Origin: Monocercomonoides exilis
Taxonomy: Eukaryota > Preaxostyla > Oxymonadida > Polymastigidae
Reading direction: 5' to 3'
Length of the DNA: 64,000 bases
Assembly: GCA_001643675.2 (NCBI GenBank)
Contig: LSRY02000032.1
Span: forward strand, 682,001 to 746,000
In this document: one piece after another, positions 47,972 through 59,307 of the stretch
Numbering within the stretch: position 1 is the first letter of the stretch
Layout: every line of letters starts with the position of its first letter
Position numbers and translations under genes: made by a program
Notes under the pieces: generated by a model
Databases searched by the model: none
What the model saw: only the letters and a program-made list of their open reading frames with translations
Told to the model about the DNA's origin: nothing

Positions 47972-50900
47972 TCAAACATCTGTTACAGTGTCCTCCTTGT
48001 TACTGTCTTTTTGATTTGCCAAATCATCGTTATCTAAATCTTTTTGTAAAGGCTTCTTCTTCTTCTTTCTTTTTCTTTTTCTTCGCACAGAAGGAGAGTC
48101 AGCATCTCCAACCTTTGAATCAAACTCTTCCCCAACAATAAAGTCTTCTTCCATCGTATTGCGAGATCTTCCTGAGCCATCCTTGCCTCTGGACGTTATT
48201 ATAACATGGGACGTGCGATACGGAGAATCTGACCCATTCCTCTCCTTCAGTAGTGGATAAAGCATCGCTCTTTCTTCTTTGTCCATGCTGCTGTCATCTT
48301 CCTCATACTCTGAGCCATCTTCATCGTAGCCTTCTTCTTCTCCTCCGTCTTCATGCTGCACATCAGCACCTCCCATCTCTTCTCTCTCCAGATCTGACAG
48401 TCGAACTTGGTGCTGGTGCATCTCATCTCCTCCTTTATGCTCATTTGCCATTGAAACATCATTCTCGTTCTCTGCGTAATCCATCTCTTCTGCCCCTCTT
48501 CTCCTCATTTTCCTTCCAGAATTCCGCTGCTGCTCGTCCCTTCCTTCTGCTTTTCTCTCCTTTGCAGCGTGTGCCAGTCTGCGCGGAGTCATCCAGTTGA
48601 GAAAGTTGTGCAGTCCAGTCTCCATCATTGAGGTGTCGTCGTTCATCTCCTCCACCAGCGCTGTAGCTGCAGCAGATGTGGGCGTGTCAAACGTTGACAG
48701 TGCCTGTGCATTTCTCCGAGTGCGCGAAGGAGTAGTGAAAATTGGGATGTTGGGATTAGTCTGCGAGAGATGGAACGAGTGGGAGACAGGCAGTGCGTGC
48801 ATTGAAGGTGACAGTGATCTTTGATGGGACGATGAATTTGTGAGAGAAGGCGTAAGAACAGAGCCATCGACTGATATCTCCATGCTTGGCACCAAGCCAT
48901 TTTTGCTGCCAGAGCGAATTTCGTTTCTGCCTCGAGAAGGAGTCAGCAGCATCACTGGCTCATTCCGCTCAATTATCCCTTGTGACAGCGGAGGTGTGAC
49001 AATCATTTGCCTCCTATCGTTTTCTCTCTCTTTCCTTCTGGCTGCTTCACTTCCTCCGTCTGTCATTTCAGCAGAGGAAGAGCGTGTTGGAGTCGGATGC
49101 TTTGAGCGATTGCCCTTCGAATGACTGTGTGACGAAGGCGATGAGTGTGCTGAATGGTCTGCATTGTCGTCAGTAAACGAGTCAATGACAGGAAGAAGGC
49201 GCGATGTTCGAAGTGTGTTGGTTCCGAGCCGAAATGAAGGAGAAAAAATAGTCTGCGGAATATCTTCACCGTTGTTTGTGTCTGAATGAACGGGAGTGAT
49301 TGGACGAGACGGTGGCTTAGAGCCAGAATGTGACTCATTGGAAAAGGACAATTCTGGTGAGAGCTTTGATGAAGTGGAAGACGATGCGTTTGCAGACGAG
49401 CCTGAAAATGAAGAGGACAAGGAAGTCAGAGACGGGTTGAACGATTTTGGTGAGAGATTTGTGTCTGATAAGCTGGAAAGGTGTTGATGGAGCGGTGAAT
49501 TGAACGAGTCGATGTCTGAGAGCTGCGAGTTTGGCGAGGGTGGGATTGGTGTCAGAGGAGCATGTGTAGATAAGAAATGACCAGAAGGTGAAGAAAGTGT
49601 GGATGTTGGAGGAGGATACGGAAGCGTTGGAGAGTCAAACATTGTATTCATCATCCGGTTGGGGCTCAGAAAAGGTGTCGCATTTGACGTGTAAGTTGCA
49701 TTGGAGAAATTGTTGGATGAAAGCATTGAAGATGTTGATGGAGTCTGCTGCACTGGATATCCCAATGAAAATGCGTCTGATGTGTTGAGCATGCCCGTTC
49801 CATTGTTGTTCACTCTGGGTGTGAATGAGGTGGATGGGGAGAACAGAAGGAGCGGACGATTTGAGGTGAAAGACGGGGAAACGGTGCCGAAGGATGATGG
49901 AGATGTTGGAGATGTTGGAGGAGTGATCGCATGGAACGAACCATATTCGTTAGAATCGGAATAATATGATGGAATCGACGTAGTCAGTCCAGTAGAAGAG
50001 TATATCGTAGATGGCTGTGTGGGATGGAAACCAGGTGTTGTATCAGTCATTGATCTTGAATTGAAAACAGATGGAGTATAGGTAAATGCTGGAGTGGTGT
50101 GATAAAAGTCCTGATGAAGTGATAATGACTGGACCGATGCTGTTTCTGTGTATCCGAAAGGATACTGCAGTGAAGAATGCGAAGAAGGTGTGTCAGAAAC
50201 AGAAGAAAGCATTCCTGCTGGTATGATTGATGGAGATGTTGATGATTCATTTGAAGGGGCAATTGTGATTGGCGGAAGAGGAGCAGGCAGAATTGGATGT
50301 GGAACGACTGGGATAAGTGCAGGTGTTGTGATGGAAGGCGACAAAGTCGAAGACTGCTGGCTGAGTGTGGTCTGGCTGTCTCCAGTTACAGTTGGTGATG
50401 GCTGTATTGAAGGTGTGAATCCAGAAGGTACACCATCATAGTAGTGTTTGAGTGAGGAGGTCGATGGAGAAGAGAAGTTTCTTGTGCGAGGCGTTGAGTC
50501 TACCAATAATCCGTCACTTTGTGCTGTGGGGAAGGAAGGCATGGCTGAGACGGTTGGGACAGTTGAGATGACTGTGCTTGATGCTTCTGGTGAAGACGCA
50601 AAAGCAGCAAGGAAAATGTTCATCAGCTTGACTGAATCGAACGAAGAAAGAGAGCATGTTTCGAAGTCAGATGCATCTGTGCTTGAGCTCTCATCTGCAG
50701 ACAGCTCAGCTGCGAGTGCCTCTTCCTCAGCTATTCGCTCATCGCGTGGAATCTTCGACAGATCATTCGAATCCGCATTCGCACTCGATGAAGCCTCAAC
50801 ATTCTGGTCTTCCTCCATTTTGATGTCTATGTGTGCATCGGTGGTTTTTATTTCTTCTTCCATTTGAATCGATGCTTCGCTTTTGACAAATGTTTCTGCT

Positions 50901-53900
50901 TCATCAGAATTTTCGTTGTTTTCTTCAATCCCCTTTTCATATTCATTCAGAATCTCCTCAGAAAGCGGAAGGTCGTTTTCCAGCAGCTCCTCGACATCGT
51001 CGCAGTCTTCGTCAAATCCCACCGGAAAGTCAGAAATAACCTCGTCTTCGATTCCGGCAAACACAGCTGACTCAGAAAAAGGACTGCCCACTTCTGCATC
51101 TTCATCCCTGGCAGCATCGGCTGATGCTGCACTTTGTGTGATTCCAGTCTCTTCTTCACCAGATTTCTTGTCTTCTACATCCATTCCACCCTCAGCTGCT
51201 TTCGAATGCTCCTCATCTTCTGCTTCCTCTGCCTCTTCTGCCTCTTCTGCCTCTTCTTCATCGTCCTCAGTGCACTCAGCCAGAAGCAGGCTCATCTTGT
51301 GCTTCATCCGGATGGCATCCCACAGATCATACAGCACATTCATCACCTGCTGCAGACGCGCCAAGACGCCATCGAGCGAAAAGTTGATCTGCGGCAGCGG
51401 CTGAAACAGCGAAGAAGAGCTGCCACTCGAAGCGAACTGTGCGTGGGAAGAAGGAGAGCGAGGGGAAGACGGGGCAGAGTCGAAGGAGCCTTCTCGTTTG
51501 ACTACTGATGGTGTGGAAGGGAAGGTCTGTGTAATCAGAGGAGGATGGGTGAGGCCAGCGATTCGCGCCTGTGGGTGCTCAATGGACGGTCCATTTGAGG
51601 TGTTTGCAGTAGAGGAAGAGGAGGAAGAGGAAGAGGAAAACGAGGAAGAAGAAGAAGAAGAAGAAGAAAGCAAAGAAGTTGATGAGACTTCAGAGTTTTC
51701 TTCTTCTGAATTGTTCACACTGCGCGAAAGCTTCGATTTTCTGCGTTCACTGAGGACAGGTCCCTTTCCGAGAGCCAATCCTTCAGTGCTCATTGAATAC
51801 TGCCCTTCATCAAACTCGTCAATTCGCTCCATCCTCTGCATAGAGCTTCTCTGCATCATTCTTTTCCTTCTTCTTTCTTCTCTTTCTCGCTGCTTCATCT
51901 TCCTCTTCGCCATCTTCCTCTTCTTTGCTGTGTCTTTTATTCGGTCCTTCCTCTTTATCCTGTCTCTCAGCTCCTTCAGCACTTCTCTTCTTGCTCTTTC
52001 TCTTTCGTTGTGCCATAAAACGGCTGCAAAGTCAGCATCAGGTAGGACAGCAATGACAAGCAAGGAGAACAGAGGTATCTTGTCATACAGCACAGACTCC
52101 AGTGTGTGGAGTGGGATGAATGGAAGAAGCGGATCTGTCGACTTGAGCAAATAAGAGTTCTGAGACTCCACTGAACTTTGCTGTGATGTAATATTTCCAG
52201 AGGGAAAAGAATCGTCCACCATTTTGTTAGAGCCATCGAGTGTGTTGATGAGCTCATTATGTTCTTCACTTCCTCCATTCTCATCCAACACAATCACTCG
52301 TGTGATTGTTCCAGAGACTGGAGGTGTGACAGGCGATGGCAGTGTGTCCTCGACATCTGCATCAAGAAGAGTGTATCTTCGTTGGAGAATGGATGATTGA
52401 GGAGAAGGCGCAACAGGGGCGTTTGTGTCTATTTCCATTGAAGATGAGTCAGAAGTGATGGATGGAGGAGAGTGTGCTAAAGATGATTGGTCTGTCATTG
52501 ATTGGTGATGCTGCTGCTGCTGCTGTTGTGAATCAAAACTTTCTGTTTGATTTTGCTTTTGGTCAGCAAAAGTGTCAGTAAATGGCTGATTTGTTGATTG
52601 GGCATTTGGATTGTTGTTTGATGAAGAAGAAATTTCTTGTGAAATGTTTGAAGGTTGCTGATTGATCGAAGATGAGGCAGAAGAAGAAGAAGAAGAAGAG
52701 GCTGAAGTGCTTTGAGATAGAGGAGAAGGAGCAGAAGGAGGAAGCACTGAATTTGATGGAAGTGAATTGGATGTTGTTGAATTGTTGTTTGAATTGAATT
52801 GATCAGAAGTCGAAGAAGTCGAAACAGTATTTTGCACAGAAAGTGGAGAAGAAGAGGAGGAGGAAAGAGAAGAAGAAGAAGAAGAAAGTGAAGAAATAGC
52901 AGAAGAAAGATGTGTTCCGCTTTGTATCAGTTTAAGCTGGGCCTTTGCGTAGTCATTCAGTTGAGCAGTTGAAGAGGAAGACAACGAAGAAGGAAAAGAT
53001 GAATGAAAAGAAGGAGACACAACAGAATCTTTAGAAGAAGAAGAACGAGAAGGAGAAGAAGATGCTTGTTCTGATGAAAGTGCATTTGAATTTTGTGGAA
53101 GAGAAGTTGCAGACGAGCCAAACGAAGAGGCAGAAGAAGAAAGACTGAGCTGAGGGAAAGAAGGAGAAGGCATAGCTTGTGGAGAAGAGGAAGGAGGCTG
53201 AGGCGGAGGCGGAGGAAAAGCAGCAAAAGAAGGGAAGATCTGCTGGGGAACAGGAAACTGGCTCATGTAATTGGACTGCTGCTGCCCTTGTTGTGTTTGT
53301 GTGGCAGGGTTTCCTTGGAGAGAGGCAGGCGAATAAGGAAACGGAGTGGCTGTCAGAGCAGAAAGCGCTATCGAAGGCGATGTCTGATGTGATGCTGCTG
53401 TGTTTGCGGCTTCTTGATCACCGTCGCTCAGCTGAGGCAGAGCATTCACATCTGAAATTTGGCTGTTTGCCTGTTTTTTTCTCTCTCTCTCTTCTCTTTC
53501 TCTCTCCATCCGCTCCATTTCCCTCTGCCGCTTCATTTTTTTCTCTGTTTCTTTCCGCTCAAAGCGCTCGACCTCGTTCCACTCCTCTTCAAAGCTCTGA
53601 ATGGCGCTTTCAGACCCGAAACGTGAAAGGGCATCGCGAAGAAAGAGGCAGCGGACGGTGAAGAAGAAAGAGAGGGAATCTCGTTGGAATGCAGCATATG
53701 CAGATGAAAGAGAGGCTGGCTTTTGTGTTTGGAGTGGGATTTGCTGCTTTGTTTTTGTTGAGGAAGAAGAAGAAGAAGAAATCTTATTCTGTTCCATCGA
53801 ATTGGATGAACTTCCAAGTGTAGATATTGTTTGCTTGCTTGCTGAACACGCAGAATTTTCATTTCTCGTTCTGTCAGAAGATGTCTGTGCGTTTGAGATG

Positions 53901-56900
53901 ATACAAGACATGGCAGGCGACAGCTGAGGAGATGTAGCAAATGGAAGCGGAGAATGCTTCAGATGCTTTTGGGCCTCTGGCGAAGACAATAAGCATTTGG
54001 ACAATTTGCTTACCTCTTCTTTCAGTTCATTCATGAATGACGGCTTGCTTCCATCTTTGTTCAGAGGATCTGATAATTCACTCACTTTCATGTCTGTTTG
54101 TGGCATTTCATCTGGTAAATGAGTAGATTGTGATGACTGTTCTGAAGAAGATGCATTTGAATGGCAAGAGCAATGTGAGTGGATTGAAGGAAGCAAAGAA
54201 ACAGGGGGAGGAAGTGGATGTGATGAAGAGAAATAAAGTGAAGGTGACGGAAACACAATCACAGAATTCGATTTCGCTCTTCTCTCTTCATCATCTTCAT
54301 CCTCGTCGTCATCATTATCGTCTTCTTCTTCCATTCTCTTCTGCACGCTTTTAGCAGAAACCCCCGTTTTCCCCTCAAATTCCTCCAAAGTCGGCACTCT
54401 TTCAGCTCTTGCCTGTGCCAGCACTGCAATGTCAGTCGATGTGGATGCAACTGTCATGTCAATCTGCTTCTGAATGTCTTCCTCTGTCAAATCCATGTCC
54501 CTCATGTTCCGCCCTGCCCGCCTCCCTTCGCCCCGATACCACAGCGAGTCTCCACTGCCAAACCCTCCATTCCCCTTTCTGCTCTTCCTTCTTCCTTTCT
54601 GCGACGCCATCAGATTTGCCGCAGCAGCAGACGCGATTGCTGCTTTCCTCTGGCTCTTTCTGAGAGACAGATGCTCCTCGGCATCCACATGCACATGCTG
54701 TCCTCTTCGATGGCTGATTCCTTTCTCTCTCGCAAATTCAGCTGTTTCTGAGCCAAACGGAGAAGGGCTTGTCCTCCCCCCTCCTTCTGAGTGGATGTCG
54801 CTTGCGTCTCTGCCCTCACGCAGCGCTGCTTCTTCTGAGCTCTTGTGCTCTTCTGAATGAGCAGTTGAGCCTTCTCCCTTTTCATCAGCGGCTGATGAAT
54901 GAGAGGTGCCCGCAACAGAAGAAGTTATATTTCTCATTGATTGATTGCTTAGCCTGCTTTGACTTGTGTCTTTTTCTGGCTTTTTTGGGATTGAGACATA
55001 AAATGACGTTCCCAGAAGACGCGGCTGTGGAAGGTGGATGGGCAGAAGTTGAGAGGAAGGAGCAGAAAGAAAAGAAGACAGCGAGAAAAGTGTTGAAGGT
55101 GAGCAGAGAGAGTTGAAGGAAGGCAAATCGGTTGAAGAGGAAGCTGATGATGAAGATGAGGCTGAAGAAGAAGAAGAAGAAGAAGAAGAAGCTGATTGTG
55201 ATTGCATTTGAGGTTGTGTCAAACTGTGTAATGGATTAAACCCTGCTGATGCTGATGAGTTTGTTGAATTAATAGAAAAAGAGTTTGCTTTTTGTGTTTG
55301 CGACGAAGAAATAGCCGAATTTTGAGTATTTTGATTATTTTGTGGTATTTCCTTCTTTGCAGTTGAAAGGGCATTCAACAATTCGCTCCGAAATTGCGGT
55401 GTGGTCACTCGTTTCACTTCACATTCGATGTCTCTCAAAATAGCAAGAGCATCTGCTGCTTTGATGGAAAGGGTGAAGCCATCGGTACTTGCTGCTTCAT
55501 TGGCAGTGTCTGAAGAAGAAAGAGAAGAAGAAGAAGAAGAAGAAGAAGTGGACGATGATGGATTTGTATTTGTATCACTTGATGAAGCATCTTTGTTGAC
55601 TGAGGCAGATTGGCTTGTCGATTCTTGAGATGAATCACCTGCTGTTGATGTGGATGATGTCAATGGCAAAGGCAATGCCAAATCGCCTTCAACTTTCTTT
55701 GAAGATAAATTTATAGATGCAGACGATGATGTTTGTGCATTCAACTTGTCTGTTCTGTGCTTTTTGTTCTGTCTTCCCAAATGAAGCTGCTCAATCTGCT
55801 CGACAAGCCGATCGAGTAAAAACGACTTCGTAGACTGCTGAAACAGCGAATCAACAGCAGAAATGTCGATTCCTTCTCCTTCCGTGCTTTTCCTCTGCTG
55901 CATTTGCGTTGTGTTCAGCTGGACATCCTTAGAGTAACTGGCAATCGACTCATCCTTTTCATCATCCTTTTCTCCTTTCTGGTCGCTCTCTGCTGTCAGC
56001 GAGCGCAGAATCGTAGACAGCAATATCGCACGCAGCATGTCTTCGCTTGTGGGCCCTTTTATCCTCACGTCGAAGCGCTTCTCTGCAGAAACATTGGTTT
56101 TTTCTGTTGTCTGAGCTGTTTGTGAAGCAGAATGGCTCTCCTCTTTCTGCTCGTTCTTCTCGTTCCATTCGCCTCCCCCTCCTCCCCCGCCTCCTCCTCC
56201 TCCTTCCTCTGTTGTCATCTCTCCTTCCTTCTCTTTCATTCTATCTTCCTTTTCTTTCGCCTTCTTTTCTTTCTCTTTCGCGTATTCTTCCTTTTCTTTG
56301 TTTCTTTCCTCGTCAATCGTGCTAAACAGTACTTCCACATTAATCGGTGTAATTCCTCTGCGAAATAGAGATCTGCTGAGGCTGGCGGACATTTGCAGAG
56401 TTGGGCGCGACCTCAGCTGCACTACCTGCGAGCCGCGCCCTCTCCCTCCGCTCACACCTGGTGCTGGATGCATCAAAGAGCCTGGCATGTCTGGCCCAAT
56501 CGCATCCCCTCCACTCCCATTTGCTCCGCCTCCACTCGCCCCATCGTAGTACCCGCCCCTCCCATTGTCCAAGAACTGGCTCGCATCCTGAGAGCTGTAT
56601 GCTGAACTTCCTCCGCCATAGCCTAAATAATCCGATTGAAAGGATGGATGAGATCCAGAACCTGATTTGCCTTCGTTATGAAAAAAAAGTTAAAGAATAC
56701 TACTTAGTTGCAACTTCAAAATGTACAAACCAGAACGAGATTGTAATGCTTGAGCAAATGAAGGCTTTCTGCTGATACCAGAAAGATGCTAAGAGTCATA
56801 AATGAAAGGGAAAAATGAACAAGTTTGCAAGAAATTCTCATGCAAATCATCACAACAATCATTGCACACCCTTCCATATGATCCTGTCCCTATGTCTCCA

Positions 56901-57329
56901 GTATTGCGGCAGTCGACGCATTGACAACGGTCAGTACATGGAATTCCAGCTTGAAAGCACTCGCAATATTTCTTCTGGCAGTTGCTTTTTCTACAATGAC
57001 ACCCCTTAGAGTGTTGAGCTGTCACATATCCCCCTTGCCCTGTTTCGCCAATTTTTGGAAGAAAAGCAGAAGGATTTCTTTCTCGAATCGATAATTTTGT
57101 TTGTTGAACAATGTCTGTATGCTCGGGCGTATTCAAGCAATGCTGACAATTACACGTAGATTTGCAAAAACTTCCTCTCCTAAAGCATTCGCAATATCTG
57201 AAAACAGTAAATGAAAGAGTTGATCCATTTTGGATAAGTCAATTCAACAAAAGTTCAATAACTTAATTTCGCACACAATTTTATGCACCTTGAATTTTTG
57301 CAATTGCAAGGTGCGAACGATTGTTCCAT
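47972..57329 (-). CDS. Giant CXC-domain (LIN54/tesmin/TSO1-like) protein with Ser-rich body
   Basis: Exons 57329-57277, 57197-56870, 56788-56731 and 56661-47972; introns 57198-57276, 56789-56869 and 56662-56730. Phases agree and the total is 3042 residues. The first 120 residues hold two CXC domains: PCNCKNSRCIKLYCECFRRG, then the linker RNPSAFLPKIGETG, then the repeat CHCRKSNCQKKYCECFQAG. These match the DNA-binding domain of LIN54/tesmin/TSO1, subunits of DREAM/MuvB-type cell-cycle repressors. The rest is mostly Ser/Thr/Pro/Gln-rich low complexity with Glu/Lys coiled-coil patches (for example near 51.8-52.0 kb) and acidic runs. A few short ordered segments, such as LESVLYDKIPLFSLLVIAVLPDADFAAVLWH, may be real domains. 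Typical LIN54 proteins are 500-800 residues. Reading the TAG at 56789 as a stop would give a small CXC-only protein, but that TAG is a good acceptor and the exons join in phase. Confidence 0.75.
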
Positions 57330-57459
57330 CAGCAAATAAAATCGGTTCGATAAATTTGTTTAATTTTTGAAGTTTTTTAAACACTAAAATAATATATAGG
57401 ATCAGTGTGAAATTTTCAATCAAATGGAAATATAAAATCTGTAATTGCTTCAAATAATA

Positions 57460-57468
57460 CATTCTATG
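57460..57468. repeat. Target-site duplication (left), Merlin
   Basis: CATTCTATG, repeated exactly at 58856-58864. Confidence 0.9.
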
Positions 57469-57492
57469 GTAGATGTCACCTTTGGTGGACCT
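57469..57492 (+). repeat. Left Merlin terminal inverted repeat
   Basis: Shares a 20-bp core with the reverse complement of 58831-58855; the outermost 4-5 bases differ. Confidence 0.9.
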
Positions 57493-57633
57493 GCTTTTTT
57501 TTGCATATTTTTAATGATAATTAAAAAGAAGCAATTTATATATTATTAATACTTGTTAAATGTGTGCGGAAAGTTGCTATAATCAAAAAAATAAAAATAA
57601 ATTTTTTTCAAAAAAAAATTATATAAAAAATAA

Positions 57634-58665
57634 TTATTCTGTATATTCTGAAGCTGATGCGCCATCACCAGCTCCAAATTCATCAGAACTCGAAAGAGAG
57701 TAGTTTTCAGAGTTGTTCTCAATAATGTCATCAATATCTGGCAAATTTGGTTCCTCGTTATTTTCATCATTATCATCGTCTTCATCAATTTCTTCATGTT
57801 TTTTGTAAACCAACTCAACAAATTCAGAAAAGGTCAAATTGAAGCAATTTTTGACAATGAATGAAGAAATATAGTCTTGAATAAATGCATCTCTCATTCC
57901 AGAAACAGGTAGAAACTCTCTGAAATGATGCCACATCCCTTCAACAGTGTTAGTGCATGCTCCAGTTGCAGGATCCACATAGTGTCGATCGTGCACAACA
58001 ATTTTATGAATATAGCCTTCTTTTGCTAATGTTCCATATGCTCTCCAAGAATCACTCATTACAGTCGTTCCAGGCAATATGTGCTGTTTTATAATTGGCA
58101 ACAAAGAGTTTCGAGAACGATCTTTGACGATCCATAGCATTTTTTTTCCAACTTGCAGACCCTCTCTTCTTTCAATTGCTCCAAAAATCCATTGTTGCCT
58201 CTTGTATCTTCCTCTTCGATATTTTCTTCGACGTAATAAGCATTCATCTATTTCTACTGTCTTGCCTTCACCTCCAAGTTGAATGGGCTTGTTTATAAGG
58301 TATTGTGTGCAAGCATATCTGCATGCGCTGTACCAAAAACCGACTGAGTGCCTGTGAATATTGAGTAGAAGACTTCCATGTTTGATGGTCATTCCAATCC
58401 AAAAAAAGAGAATAATCATCAGCACTTTTCCTATTTTGATGTGCATTTTGTGAAACTGACTTCCATGGAATAATGAACGTTTCACCCTACATTTTTGGCA
58501 TCTCCAATACTTCTTCCCTGTTTTCTCTCTGATAAAATTCATTGGAGTTCTGTGTCTCCTGCATCGAGGGACTTTTCCTTTCAGTATGGTTCCAAACATC
58601 CATTGCCACGCTTTATTTTCGTTCAAAAATGTCTTAAATAGCTTATGAACTTCTTTTCGATTCAT
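57634..58665 (-). CDS. Merlin/ISXO2-type DDE transposase
   Basis: 343 residues in one exon. A zinc-ribbon-like segment near the start (CRRHRTPMNF then WRCQKCRVKRS) precedes the ISXO2-like catalytic domain. The first Asp is in VEIDECLLRRRK, the second in TTVMSDSWRAY and the Glu in NTVEGMWHHFR, in the order D-D-E. The segment RRGRYKRQQWIFGAIER is typical of IS1016/Merlin transposases. The last 60 residues are an acidic, Ser-rich tail. It lies between inverted repeats with a 9-bp duplication, so it is likely autonomous. No break is seen in the frame. Confidence 0.93.
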   Translation of the reverse strand: MNRKEVHKLFKTFLNENKAWQWMFGTILKGKVPRCRRHRTPMNFIREKTGKKYWRCQKCRVKRSLFHGSQFHKMHIKIGKVLMIILFFWIGMTIKHGSLLLNIHRHSVGFWYSACRYACTQYLINKPIQLGGEGKTVEIDECLLRRRKYRRGRYKRQQWIFGAIERREGLQVGKKMLWIVKDRSRNSLLPIIKQHILPGTTVMSDSWRAYGTLAKEGYIHKIVVHDRHYVDPATGACTNTVEGMWHHFREFLPVSGMRDAFIQDYISSFIVKNCFNLTFSEFVELVYKKHEEIDEDDDNDENNEEPNLPDIDDIIENNSENYSLSSSDEFGAGDGASASEYTE

Positions 58666-58830
58666 TTGAAGTTTCGATCAAACAGAAGAAATAATGATCA
58701 CATACATAAATTCGAAAATTTTTCCATTATTTTTTTTATTTATAAACACATTTCCGCACTTCAATTCACATTAAACATCACATATTAACACTTTTTATTA
58801 GTTAACAATACACTTTATTCAAAAAAAATT

Positions 58831-58855
58831 AGGTCCACCAAAGGTGACATTTGCC
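58831..58855 (-). repeat. Right Merlin terminal inverted repeat
   Basis: Reverse complement shares ATGTCACCTTTGGTGGACCT with the left end. Confidence 0.9.
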
Positions 58856-58864
58856 CATTCTATG
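58856..58864. repeat. Target-site duplication (right), Merlin
   Basis: CATTCTATG, exact copy of 57460-57468. Confidence 0.9.
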
Positions 58865-58886
58865 ATATTAAAAATGGAAAAAAGCT

Positions 58887-58940
<54 letters not shown>

Positions 58941-59229
58941 TTATGTTTTATTTCAGTTTTAAACGAAATAAAGTCTCACATCGACTTGATCAATTCTGTT
59001 TCTGGAAAAAACCAAAATAGGACAGAGCATTTATTCAATTGCTAAAACAATAATCTCATTACATGATATCAAAGTTTCATGCATCGAAATAACTTTCTTG
59101 TTGATATCACAAACAATTTTTTCTGTTGGCATGAATTGAAAATAAACACTTTAATTTGACTTTTCAAATGAATTTGTTCAGAAAATGTTTATTCCACATG
59201 TTTTTCACAGTTTTCTTATTAGCAATGAA
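58865..59229. other. Spacer between two transposons with a 45-bp poly-T
   Basis: AT-rich sequence with an uninterrupted poly-T at 58895-58939. No gene recognised. Confidence 0.7.
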
Positions 59230-59231
59230 TA

Positions 59232-59253
59232 GGGTCAGTTATTTATCGGGACC
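59232..59253 (+). repeat. Left pogo terminal inverted repeat
   Basis: 22 bp, one mismatch to the reverse complement of 61268-61289; preceded by TA. Confidence 0.9.
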
Positions 59254-59307
59254 CTTTTTTTTTATTGGGACCTTTTTTTTTTGATGTGAAAAAAAATTAA
59301 ATAAAAA

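Larger units (their letters stand above)
57469..58855. mobile_element. Merlin DNA transposon, structurally intact, 1387 bp
   Basis: The ends are inverted repeats sharing ATGTCACCTTTGGTGGACCT (57469-57492 and 58831-58855). An exact 9-bp duplication, CATTCTATG, flanks them; 8-9 bp is usual for Merlin elements. One uninterrupted transposase gene lies inside on the minus strand. It sits about 140 bp upstream of the inferred ATG of the CXC gene. Intact coding frame, near-matching ends and perfect duplication suggest a recent insertion. Confidence 0.93.

Noticed and set aside
56789-57329. A separate small CXC protein ending at the TAG at 56789
   Set aside because: The apparent stop is the last three bases of a TTAG acceptor. 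A GTGTGC donor at 56869 joins in phase to the next exons of the large gene. Kept as an alternative only.
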